Assembly (NCBI RefSeq): GCF_040712315.1
Contig: NC_134019.1
Location: forward strand, 34,939,873 to 35,003,872
Direction: 5' to 3'
From: Castanea sativa
Lineage: Eukaryota > Streptophyta > Magnoliopsida > Fagales > Fagaceae
Length of the DNA: 64,000 bases
How positions within the stretch are numbered: the first letter of the stretch is position 1; the number at the start of each line of letters is the position of its first letter. The notes below the pieces were generated by a model. The model saw only the letters and a program-made list of their open reading frames with translations. It was not told the origin of the DNA and searched no databases. Positions 1 to 10,385 of the stretch are shown piece by piece. Position numbers and translations under genes: made by a program.

Positions 1-362
1 TCTCATTTCAGTTACAGTTAAACTCATTTTATGAACATGCTACTTCTTAATAGCCCAACATCCAATACCATAGAGCAAAACTTGTCTTATAACAGACTTA
101 TAAAATTTCCCCTCTAGCTCGATAAAATTTCCCCTTTTGTCAAAATCCTTTCGATTATAAAGGATTTATCCAAGTTTCTAACTTGACATTAACTCTCCTT
201 CTTGTTTCACCCACTAAAACTATATCATCAAAGTGATTAAGAGTAAATCTCAGCCTAGCTATGCCCTATGCAATAATTCAGCACATGAAATAAGGACTTT
301 ACTACTTCAAAGTATACTGCACCACAGCACAAGAAAATGCAAACAATGGGAAGAGTCCTTAC

Positions 363-1416
363 AGTTGTTACAAAAGCAATGGCCACAGTCCTCTCTTGTT
401 GCCTCGCCACTAGGTACATCATCCATGCAGATATCACAAGTTATTGTAGAACCAAGCGGTGACTCAAGACCTGGATGCTCCACCACCGTAACACCTGCTT
501 GATCAAATAAGAAAGCTTTCCCTTTTTCTACAAGCACCGCAAACAACCTTTCAACATCCCAGCGGTAATAAATCAGTAAAGTCCGGGCATGGTGCTCTCT
601 AAGGGATAGCAAGTCCATTACTCTCCGCAAATCCTCCCTCTACATTAATGCAACCCAACTCAAAACATCAATATCACAAAAACTTTAAAAAGAACCAAAA
701 TATTGGCAAAAGACCATTTGTTATCCTTACCTGAGCCGCCAAAAGAGATTCTTTTGTAATGACCTGTTCAAAAAAAAACCCACCAAAGTTCAGAAAGAAT
801 GGTCAATTTCCAAATCAAGTGTGGACAAAAATAAGATATAGAGAAAAAAAAAATTACGTGACCAATTTTCCAAACTAGCATAGAATCTATAAAAACAAGT
901 AAAATCATGTTTGCTCCTTAAAAGGGTTTTGATTCTTCCATTGGAGTTGATATGTTCAACAAAGGCAACTGCTTTTCACTCAAAATTGATCAAATTCCCA
1001 CTTTCCAACATACCCATCAAGATTAAACCTAAAATCAAAGCATTTCCAAAGCTCTAACCCACATAAAAAAAAAAAAACCCAAATTCACAACGAATACCAT
1101 CAATTTAGTTCAAAAACCAGCAATCCCCAATTCTTAAAACCCAAAACAAGAACAATTACACGCAATTAACATACAAAACAAACCAAAACCCACTTAAAGA
1201 TTCAATTTTTACACCCAGAAAACAAAAATTCCGAACTCCAAAACCATCAAAGACAACCCCATATTCAAAAAAGAACAAAATCGAATAATAACAAATAACC
1301 TTCGTAGTGGGACCCTTTGGAGGGGTACAGTGGAACTCAGAGTCCTCGTTCTCAAGGCCATCAAGCGAGTCCCGATCGGAGTAATAGTCCTCATCGCTGC
1401 TCATACCATCCTCCAT
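363..1416 (-). CDS. ARI2: ARIADNE-like RBR E3 ubiquitin ligase (ARI1/ARI2 type), 5' part, runs off the left edge
   Basis: RBR-class E3 ligases pass ubiquitin from an E2 through RING1, IBR and a catalytic cysteine in RING2. Three coding exons are visible: 1300-1416, 731-763 and 363-639, with GT-AG borders and phase 0, 0 and 1. The start at 1416 reads MEDGMSSDEDYYSD; a second in-frame ATG lies four codons on. The tiny second exon encodes VITKESLLAAQ, and the third REDLRRVMDLLSLREHHAR followed by the start of RING1 (CDICMDD, then DCGHCFCNN). The acidic N-terminus and the LLAAQRED block match the plant ARI1/ARI2/ARI3 branch rather than ARI5/7/8. The rest of RING1, IBR and RING2 must lie beyond position 1; I see no further exon in 1-350. 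Which of ARI1, 2 or 3 it is cannot be settled here. Confidence 0.85.
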
Positions 1417-1800
1417 AGATAAAATTACAAAAATCAAAGCAATCAATCAAATTCTTAATAACAAAAAAAAAAATGATTTCTCTCTCTCTCTATATAGATA
1501 TAAATATATAATATATGGGTCAATTGAGGAGCGGATTCGGATCGGCGGTGGTGAGAATACGGGTTTTCCGACGAGAAACAAAGGGGGGATTCCGATGAGG
1601 ATGACCGAACCGGCGATGAGAAATGGGGGAGAGAACGAGAAAAAGCTTACAGAGGAAGCATATATGAATAGAAGAGAATGAAAGAATGAGTAATGCTTGA
1701 AAGAGAGAGAAAGACAGAGCGATAAAGAAAGAGAGAGAGAGAGACAGATTTAAATAGATTTTACTTTTGTGGAAATTAACGGAAGTTTTTACTATAAACG
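1417..1800 (-). promoter_or_regulatory. 5' leader and proximal promoter of the ARI-like gene
   Basis: The 380 bases upstream of the ARI ATG carry two pyrimidine/purine tracts: a CT run near 1477-1492 and a GA run near 1717-1745. Such tracts are common in plant leaders and core promoters. A spurious frame at 1520-1804 is low-complexity and was not called. The transcription start cannot be placed from sequence alone. Confidence 0.4.
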
Positions 1801-1952
1801 GCATCGTTTTTTGCTTTCCTTTAGTGGGAGTGGGATTGGGATTGGGTTGTGACTTTTTTTTAATTAGTTTTTGTAGGAGTAGAACAAATTCTCAAAACAT
1901 TTTGGCAACAAAATAATGCGTCCACCCAAATTAGAATGTAATGAAAATAGCA

Positions 1953-1956
1953 TGAA

Positions 1957-2005
<49 letters not shown>
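1953..2005. repeat. (AT)n followed by poly-T microsatellite
   Basis: About 25 bases of alternating AT run directly into a poly-T tract of about 27. It abuts the SINE-like sequence that follows, and may be partly that element's flank. Confidence 0.8.
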
Positions 2006-2006
<1 letters not shown>

Positions 2007-2009
<3 letters not shown>

Positions 2010-2197
2010 GCGGGTTCTAACTAGCTCAACCGATAAAGTTTCTGATGGTTGAATAAAAAATCTGAATTTCAATCCCCGTCTATACCAAAAATCAATTAAT
2101 GTCTTGATCTGACGATAAAGAGCTATTATTAGTAGAGAGTAAAGAGAGAGGTTCACTTAAAGTTAGTAGAAAGTAAAGAGAGAGGTTCACTTAAAGT
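2007..2197 (+). mobile_element. tRNA-derived SINE fragment with a 34-bp tandem duplication at its 3' end
   Basis: The 5' part resembles a tRNA gene and pol III promoter: an A-box-like CTAGCTCAACCGATAAAG near 2021-2038 and a B-box-like TTTCAATCCCC near 2067-2077. It is followed by a tRNA-unrelated body with GTCTTGATCTGACGATAAAG. The 3' end holds two copies of a 34-bp unit (starts at 2131 and 2165) rich in AAAGAGAGAGG. It does not fold as a full tRNA, and I found no clear poly-A tail or target duplication, so it is an eroded copy. Confidence 0.55.
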
Positions 2198-3755
2198 GAG
2201 AAAATCATTGTCAATAAATCGAAATTCTAAAACATAGTTTTTTTTCAATCCTTTCTGATACACCACTCAAATTTTTGCCCAATTAATAGTGGATGATGAT
2301 AATGATATTAAAGACAAAGAGAAGATTTTGAAACTGACCAACGACTCATTAATAGTTAACAGCCATGATTATCAGTTATTAACGACTTAGAAAATTACAA
2401 ACACAATGAATGCACAGTTATAAAAGATCCTAACGGTTACAAGATAGAAAGGCTATAAAAGGAACCCTAATACACAAAAGAAATGTACGGAAAAACACTA
2501 TTCAACAATATTACTCTACTCTCTTAATTCGATTTTCTTCTCTAACTTAATCGGCAGAGTGTTCTTGGTCAACGCCATGTCAATGCTTTGAGTCCTATCC
2601 TTGGGTCTTTTATTTACAAGGCTCATATCACCGTCCACTCGACCTACACGAAGGAATCAACTGACAATTATTTTCATCATTAGTTTCAAACTTAGCATGC
2701 ATTAAAACTTTTGATTCATTGCGCAAAAGCATGAATATTCATGTTAAATTACCACATAAAGGGTATACACTTCTAGAAGGTAAATGATCTCAATATTAAA
2801 TACCCATGTATTAGAAAGAAGAAAAAAAAACCTTGGATTCTCTTTTGATTCCCTCTTTATAAGTTGCTTCCCTTCTCCAATTTTGATTTTGATTTTAATT
2901 TTTGAGAAGTTGAGAAAAATAAGGAAATGTTAAATATTTTGTATATCAAAGTAAGTTATAAAACAAGTTTAATTCCATTTTGGTAGTAAAAGAATGTTAT
3001 TTTAATCCCACTTTGATAGTGGAAGAGTGATATTATCTTTTTAGAAGATAAGAGAGAAAGAAATAATAGAAAACAAGAGAAAATTGCATTTGTTTAATTT
3101 CAGAATATTCTGGGATATTGGGTTAAGTGAATGTTAACTGAAAGTATCTTTTTTACAATTTCATTGATCTCACTCAGAATTAGGTCAATTGAAGGTCAGC
3201 TGAGCAAAATTAATGGTCAAGAGTTGCACCACTTGATACTTTATCGTTTGTGAACACTGGGTTATTGTTTCTAACAGTTTTTTATTTTATTTTTTATGAA
3301 CATATTTCTAACAGTTATAACACTTTATTTATTTGTAACAAAATATATATATATATATATTGTTTAAACTCTCATTATTAATATTAAATTGATTTTTCTT
3401 GCAAAATCAGTCAATTTTAGAAACACAATAAATCATTTGGACTCTCCAAAATTGCTATTTGAAGAGCCCAAAAATCTTGGTTGCATCTTCTAAGTAATCC
3501 TCTAATAACTCGTGTACGTGGGAAAAGTTTGTCTAAGAGCAACAATTTTGTGACGCCTCCAAAGTCATTAAGTGTCCTTATTTGTTTATTGAATTTCACT
3601 CGTTTCTTTCCTTGTTTACTGTTTTATTCTCAACAAAAAATTCACAATTACATCCACAGTCAATTACCAAACGAAACTGAGATTTATAAAAATAATAAAA
3701 GAAAATAAAAAACAGCAACCACAATTATAATCTATATATATATATATATATAATT
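2198..3755. other. AT-rich intergenic DNA without a recognisable gene
   Basis: No frame longer than 75 codons and no recognisable protein family. It contains short (AT)n tracts near 3341-3360 and 3733-3752. Reading frames at 3417-3599 and 3481-3708 overlap on opposite strands and have no gene-like features. Confidence 0.6.
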
Positions 3756-4462
3756 ATAGGTAAAGTTGAGAGAAAATCCAATTAAATTTCAAATTGGAAT
3801 TCAATTAGAGTCTAATTTTGAGTCACGTGTCTCATTTAATTTAAGTTTTTAAATTTTTGTGCCAAGTGAATTAATTCAATGTAAAAATTGGATTTCAATT
3901 AGAGTTTAATTTTATGACATGTATCCCTTCTAATCTAAGTTTTTTAATTTTTGTAACAAATGAGTTAATTTAGTGTAAAAAATGAGGAGTTCAATATAAG
4001 TAAAACATAAAAAAAAAATAAAAAAAAAACATAATTTTTGAATGATTTTATATTTTTGAGTTTTTTTTTTTTTTTTTTTTTGTAGAACTAAAAACAATTC
4101 AAGTTTAAATTGAAATTCAATTACATTTTAAATTGAAATTCAATTAAAGTCTAATTTTACGCCACGTGTCCAATCTAATCTAAATTTTTAAAATTTTGAG
4201 CAAAATTAGTAAGTTTAGTGTAAAAATTGGATTTTAATTAAAGTTTAATTTTATGGCACGTGTTCCATTTAATTTAAGTTTTTTAAATTTTTCTGTCAAA
4301 TGAGTTAATTTAGAGTAAAGAACGAGAAATCTAATATAAATAAATCATAAAAAACATAATCATATATTTAACACTATATATAAAATTAGAGGAAGAGAGA
4401 GTTTGAATGATTTTATATATATGAGTCTTTTTTATAACTAAAAACAATTCATTTGGCATAAA

Positions 4463-4522
<60 letters not shown>

Positions 4523-4600
4523 GTAAAACTTAGAGAAAATTCAATTAAATTCTATAATTGAAGTTTAATTTTGCGTCATGTGTCCCAATTATTTATTTTT
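3756..4600. repeat. Degenerate repeat array with recurring G-box-like CACGTG sites
   Basis: A half-unit of about 90 bases (GAATTCAATTAGAGTCTAATTTT, then a CACGTG-type hexamer, then AATTTAAGTTTTTAAATTTT) recurs at least five times. The hexamer sites are near 3824 (CACGTG), 3916 (GACATG), 4163 (CACGTG), 4257 (CACGTG) and 4577 (CATGTG). Half-units are paired about 92 bases apart, and the pairs repeat about 335 bases apart. A long (AT)n tract at about 4470-4516 interrupts the array. It is probably a decayed transposable element or minisatellite rather than a designed promoter. Confidence 0.6.
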
Positions 4601-4806
4601 AGAGAGTTTTATTTATTAATTTTGGAATCAAATGTAAAATCATATCATAAAAATCCATTCAAATGAGTTATTGTATACAAAAACCAAAGAGCCTAGAATT
4701 AATGAACATAAAAATATTTTTAAAATGTACAATTTATATTTTCTACCTAATAACATTCTTACAAGACTTTTTAAAGAGTTAAAAATATAAAAATTACTAT
4801 CAATAA

Positions 4807-5347
4807 TGTAAGGACCAAAAATCACGTACAAGACTAACAATAAAAGCGTTTTATAACTAAAGGTCCAAAAACAATGAATTTGTAGAGAGGGTATCAACAA
4901 CAAAGTTTTAGACGTTCTTCCTCTCTACCTATGTCTCTCCTCTCTTATTTATACCATTTGCCCTTACTATCTCAGCCCTACACCTCTCATCTACTCAACC
5001 CCATTTACTGACACTTGTCCATTCCCTTGTAGTCAGTAATGGAGAGAAGATTTAGCTCTGTGCTTTGTACTGTTTAGGTCATTTCCACATTAATGCAACG
5101 GATAAAGCTGGTACTCCCTATTCAATGCGGCCAGAACGCTTGGTGCAGAACATTCAATGCAATGTTCATAGTTATACACCCCAACTCAGATATTTGCAAT
5201 ATACCTCATACATCACCAATCTATCTTTCGTCCTTTTTCAGACCATCTCACTTCATCCTCGGGCCCTTGACTTTTATTCTCCTCTACTCTTTATGCCTTC
5301 CAGTATGTCTTCAGGTCTTTAGATCCTCGGGTCCTGGGGTCCTCACA
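4807..5347 (-). mobile_element. Solo LTR (541 bp) with perfect 5-bp target duplication
   Basis: The ends are TGTAAGGACC and GGTCCTCACA, an inverted pair with one mismatch in ten. The element is flanked by AATAA on both sides (4802-4806 and 5348-5352), the signature of LTR integration. A TATA-like GTATAAATAAG reads on the minus strand near 4950, so the LTR is oriented minus. There is no internal region, so it arose by recombination between two LTRs. The plus-strand reading frames inside it (5065-5359) are not genes. Confidence 0.75.
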
Positions 5348-5605
5348 AATAATATTTAAATTATATATGTAAGATTATTATATTATATTTCTTAATGTGT
5401 ATCTTTTAAATATATCTATTCATATGCATGGGGTTACAAACTAGATATGGATAAAGTGGGAACATGTTTTATATAAGAGGGGATAAATGGAGAAGCTCCA
5501 TCGAGTTAGGTATACGAGAGGGCATTCAAAATCTCTATATGTAATCAATGGATTGGGTGCTTCAATTGAGATAAAGATGAATACTTAATCACCAATTCTA
5601 GTTAA

Positions 5606-5652
5606 GTAGGAGACGTACACCCTCAAAAAAAAAAAAAAAAGTAGGAGACGTA
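5606..5652 (+). mobile_element. Micro-insertion: 23-nt retroposon tail between 12-bp target duplications
   Basis: GTAGGAGACGTA occurs at 5606-5617 and again at 5641-5652. Between the copies lies only CACCCTC plus a run of 16 A (5618-5640). This is what an extremely 5'-truncated LINE-mobilised retroposon looks like. The short unique part resembles the 3' end (TCACTC before poly-A) of the SINE-like element at 6504-6723. Confidence 0.65.
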
Positions 5653-5923
5653 GTCTAACATAGATTGGTTAACATATTAAAGAAGATAAATGAATAATTT
5701 GAGAGTAATGCTCAGACTTCTCATATAATAACTAGCCCACTAATTAAAATCTGTACAGTCAACTCCATAGATGTAGTGAATTAATATATTTGCAGCAAAA
5801 TCTTTAAATAGTATCCCAATAATATAGGATTAAAGATCATTAAAATTTAATAATCATAAATAAGAATTTAAACTATAACATAAATATGATGCTTATTTCT
5901 TTTCATATTGAAGCTCTTAAGGA

Positions 5924-6498
5924 TAGGGGTGATAAAATTGGACACGACCCGCAAACCTAACACGACACGATATGAAATTAGCAGGTTATGGGTTGAGGCT
6001 TAATAGGTTTGTGTCATATTTGGGTTGACATGACTGACCCGTTTAATAAATGGGTTGGGTTAGTGTTTAACTCATAGAACATGTTTGACCCGTCTAACCC
6101 ATTTAATTAAATGATATTTTACCAATATACCCTTCAAACCTTAGATATATAAACTTATTAGTTGTTATGGTTTGTTTTCTTCGACATATTGTGATTGATT
6201 ATTTGTCATATTGAGATATACTTTAGTTTTGAATGATTATTTGTGATGCAGTTACTCGTTAGTTTTGAATTTATATTAAAAATATTTATTTGTTTGGATT
6301 TTCATTTTTTTTTTTAATTTTGATAAAATTTGATAAACATATTGACACAACTGACCCGTTTAATAAATAAGTCGTGTTAAGGTTGAGAAATCTTGATCCG
6401 TTTAATAAACATGTCGGATTAGTGTTGACCCATATAGTCGGATACTCATGAATTGACACCACACAAATTCGACATCCGATCACGAATTGCCACCCCTA
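5924..6498. mobile_element. hAT-type MITE (575 bp) with 8-bp target duplication
   Basis: The termini read TAGGGGTG inward at both ends (TAGGGGTGATAAAATT on the left, TAGGGGTGGCAATTCG as the complement of the right). The flanks are CTTAAGGA (5916-5923) and CCTAAGGA (6499-6506), an 8-bp duplication with one mismatch as made by hAT transposases. The interior is full of ACCCG/CGGGT-type motifs (GACACGACCCG, TTGACCCGTTTAATAA) and has no transposase. It sits at the junction of the SINE-like element and its own left target duplication, so it arrived later. Confidence 0.75.
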
Positions 6499-6503
6499 CC
6501 TAA

Positions 6504-6723
6504 GGATAAGTGGTTTCTAAGGCTTCATGATATCCACAAGATTCTAGATTCGAAATCTCTTACTAGCATCTTAGTGCCACCCCCAAGGATTCCTTCTTAT
6601 AATAACTTGGTGTGTGTAGAATGGGTGGATTACAATACACCTAAGGGAATAGTCAGATACTTGAAGAGTTTTTGAATGAAATATAGATACCCTCATTTCT
6701 CACTCAAAAAAAAAAAAAAAAAA
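6504..6723 (+). mobile_element. SINE-like retroposon with poly-A tail, nested in the tandem array
   Basis: It begins GGATAAGTGGTTTC, has a B-box-like GATTCGAAATC near 6549-6559 and ends in about 19 A. Flanks AAGCTCTTAA (5911-5920, before the MITE) and AAGCTCCTTAA (6724-6734) form the target duplication once the MITE is subtracted. A 62-codon frame inside has no gene features. Confidence 0.5.
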
Positions 6724-6823
6724 AAGCTCCTTAAAACATGACATGTATAATTTGACATGTTACAACATAGTAAAGGATGGTAGGACACTCCTCTCTTATT
6801 ATGGATTGCAGAGTTAAAAACTT

Positions 6824-8089
6824 GGGTAAATTACACTAACCTGTCCTGAGATTTGGGGTGATACCAAGCACATTCAAATGTTTTAAAAAGTGACCAATTT
6901 GGTCCTTAAGCACTAACACCGTATTATGCCGTTTGTTGACTCTCATGACTCATCCAAACAATTTTCTAGTTCATTTTGTTCTCTATTTCTTCATTTTCTC
7001 TCTTCTTTGCCCAAAACATTAACAACACCTCATCCACTCACTCTCAAGCTCAAACTTGTATCAAAGGATATACATGACTATGTAATTAAGAAACATACAG
7101 AAAAATGAAATTAAATCTGTATTCATTTTCCAAAACCAAACCTAATCTCATTTGGGGAAAAAAATATACAGAGCTTTCAAAAATAAAAACAAAAAATCTA
7201 CTATTTTGTTTCGATAAATTTCTTTCGCTCTTTCTCTATATCATTTTCTTAATGAAGCCCCCTTCTCATAATGAAACCATCATTCAATCCTAATAAGCCA
7301 TAAACTTCTTTTCCCCATAAAGACCCAAAAAACAGAAAACAAAAGGCACCCTTTTTATCTATTTCACTAGAACTGAGATCGAAAATCACTGACTTCATTT
7401 TTTTTTTCTAGAAGAAAAAATAGATCAATTCAACCAATCAACCATCCAACATCACACCTCAAACAGACCCAAATAAAAAAAAAATCAAAATAAAAACTCA
7501 TACCCATAACGACAAGCATTGTGAGACCCACAACCGCCGTCTACTACAGCACCACCTATCACTACCCATCCATTTTCCTCAAACCCAAGCAATTTCAACC
7601 ATCCAACATCACATGATTTACTATTCAAACCCAAAGCAAATCTTAAAAAAAAGAAAAAGTAAAACCATATCATTAACATTCATTCAAGTGAGTTATTGTG
7701 TACATAAATATCCTCGTGGATCCCAACCTAATTGTCGTCCACCATCCTTGTATGGCGTGAGTTTTGTGGGTGAACTGCCTCTGAAACAGTTTCAGTGGTA
7801 AAGTTGTTGGTCCTTTACTTGAGTATGAAACCCTTGTGGCTTGGGCTTAAGAGAGAAATTTTCTAGCACGAAGAGAGAATTTTTTGGCTCTAGCATGAAG
7901 AGAGAAATTTTTTGGCGTGAAGATTGAAGGGAAAAGCAAAGAAAAGGAAAACAAAAAACAAAATAAAAGGATTTAATAAACGGTGCACAAACGGCATTAA
8001 TGTTTAAGGATCAAATTGGTCATTTTTTAAAGCTTTTGGATGTGCTTGGTATTACCCCAAACCTCAAGATAGGTTAGTGTAATTTACCC
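6824..8089. mobile_element. Non-autonomous Mutator-like element (1266 bp) with long TIRs and 9-bp target duplication
   Basis: Terminal inverted repeats of roughly 110-125 bp begin GGGTAAATTACACTAACCT and are about 85-90% alike by eye (6824-6940 against 7965-8089). The flanks TAAAAACTT (6815-6823) and TACAAACTT (8090-8098) are a 9-bp duplication with one mismatch, diagnostic for MULEs. The interior has only short frames, no transposase and no recognisable captured gene. It is inserted inside one unit of the tandem array. Confidence 0.8.
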
Positions 8090-8900
8090 TACAAACTTTG
8101 TCAAATAGTATGTAATGTGATTGATAGTAAGCATCAACATTAAATGCCAAGGTGATTAGGGATGTAATTGGTAAAGTCTCCATGAGCAATTGATTCAAAA
8201 GGGAAGGCATGTGGTTTGTTCATTGACCTAATTTTGTTGGCTAAAAGGAAGCACTTCGGTTGAGTAGTTGCTGAAGGATTTTAATCTGCATTGATCTTCT
8301 TTTCCAAATCTTTTGATAGTTGCTCAAGAATGAATGATTAAAAGAACATTAAACTTTAATGCTCATAAGTAAGAATTTAAAATTTAACATAATATAATTC
8401 TAAATAAATATGTTTATTTCCCTTTGCATTTAAGCTCCTTAAAACATGACATGTACAATTTGACATGTTAAAACATAGTAAAACATGAGAGGACACTCCT
8501 CTCTTATTATGGGTTGCAGAGTAAAACACTTGTCAAATAGAATGTAATGTGATTGACAGTAGGTGTGAACATTAAATGAATGGCTAAAGAACATTAAAGT
8601 TTACTTCTCACAAATAAGAACTTAAACTTTAACATAAATATGATGCTAAATAGACGTGTTTATTTATTTTCGCATTTAAGCTCCTTAAAACATGACAAAC
8701 ATAATTTGACATTATAAAATAGACTAACAAAGTAAACATGAGAGGACACTCCTTTCTTCTCTTATTATGGATTGCAAAGTAAAACATTTTTCAAATAGAA
8801 TGCAATGTGATTGATGGTAGATGTCAACATTAAATGCTAAGGTGATTAGGGATGTATTTGGTACAAAAGTCTCCACTAGCAATTTGATTCGAAAAGAAAG

Positions 8901-9546
8901 TGTGTTGTCATGGACAAGAGCCCGATCTGAGATCATGGCTCACCCCAAAGACTGACCCTGCCCACATCGATACTACACCAACTACTAGCACGAATTTCTG
9001 AGTATGACTTTAAACTGAACATGGGGGAACATCACCGATCAATACTTAGGGCGAGAGATAATGCCTTGGGACAATTTGTCTGCCGAGCATGTCCCGACGT
9101 CTGGTGCAAGTTCCAAGGATATCATTTCAAGAGCATGTAGCGGTCCCATCTGGACAGGAATATGGAACAAAAAGGGATCCACCTGCTTGAGGCAGATCAC
9201 CCCTCATGATGGCAAGCCCGCTAAAAGAAGGCTATAAAAGGAGGAATGAGGATATGAGAAAGGGGGTTGGAAAAATTGGGGAGAGAGACATGAGAGTGGT
9301 GAGGAAAAACATATCTTGGGAATAAGGGAATCCTGCTCAAATTTCACAAAGTGGGATCACTTTCACAGTATCACTTTGGTTAGAAGGGGATTAAGAGAAA
9401 GAGAGCCAAAGACCTATGGTCGTTTGCTTCAAAAACTTGCATCGCCATCTTTGGGGCCTCCCATTGTTGGTTATTCCTAACCCTTAACACAAATAAATTG
9501 GGTAGCTCAACCCAAATCCTCCACTTGATTGGGCCAAGCCACCACA
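8901..9546 (+). mobile_element. LTR-like insertion (about 646 bp) within the tandem array
   Basis: A relatively GC-rich block interrupts an array unit. It starts TGTGTTGTCATGG, ends CCACCACA and has a TATA-like GGCTATAAAAGGAGG near 9228-9242, which fits a plus-oriented solo LTR. The flanks AAGAAAG and AAGAAGG are similar, but the exact target duplication is ambiguous, so the borders are good only to a few bases. It contains no coding sequence. Confidence 0.5.
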
Positions 9547-10385
9547 AGAAGGCTTATGGCTTGTTCATTGCCCTAATATTGTAGGCTAAAAGGAAGCACT
9601 TCAGCTAACTACCATAGTTGCAAAGGGTTTTTTAGTTGAATTAATCTTTACCAAATCTTTAAATAGTCGCTCAAGAGTGAATGGTTAAAAGAACATTAAA
9701 ATTTAATGTTCAAAAACATGATGCTAAATAAATACGTTTGTTTCTTTTTGCATTTAAGCTTCTTAAAACACAACAAGTATAATTTGACATGTCACAACAT
9801 AGTAAAACATGAGAGGAGACTTCTCTCTTATCATGGGTTGCAGAATAAAACACTTGTCAAAGTAGAATCTAATGTGAGTGACCATAGGTGTGAACATTTT
9901 ATGAACGGCTAAAGAACATTAAAATTTGATGCTCATAGATAAGAATTCAAACTTTAACATAAATATGATGCTAAACAAATATGTTTATTTTTTTTCACAT
10001 TTAAGTTCCTTAATATATGACACGTATAATTTGATACGTTACAAGAGAATAAAACATGGGATAACACTCCTCTATTATTATGGAATGCAAAGTAAAACAC
10101 TTGTCAACTTGAATGTAATGCGATTGACAGTAGGTGTCAACATTAGATGCTAAGGTGATTAGAGATGTACTTGATACGAAAGTCTCCATAAGCAATCAAA
10201 TTCAATAGGGAAGGCTCACGGCTTGTTCATTGCCCTAATCTTGTTGGCTAAGAGGAAGAGCTTCGGTTGATTGCACTAGTGGTGAAGGGTTTTTGAGCTT
10301 GATTGATCTTCTTTACTAAATAGCTTTGAGTTGAGCTTTGTGATTGACTTATTCTTTCGTACTAGTGGACCTTGATTGACTAAGT

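Larger units (their letters stand above)
5770..10340. repeat. Low-copy tandem array, interrupted by four later insertions
   Basis: A block beginning AAGCTCCTTAAAACATGAC and continuing through CTCTCTTATTATGG and ATGTAATGTGATTGA recurs at 5911/6724, 8432, 8678, 9756 and 10002. Raw spacings are irregular. After subtracting the MULE and the LTR-like insertion they become about 433, 246, 427 and 246 bp. That is an alternating long/short unit, so a duplicated dimer of about 675 bp. The short unit lacks the AAGGTGATTAGGGATG part. It has no coding capacity; the small frames inside recur only because the unit recurs. Confidence 0.65.

Noticed and set aside
5065..5359. Two overlapping plus-strand frames of 85-88 codons
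   Set aside because: They lie inside the solo LTR with perfect target duplications; no family resemblance.
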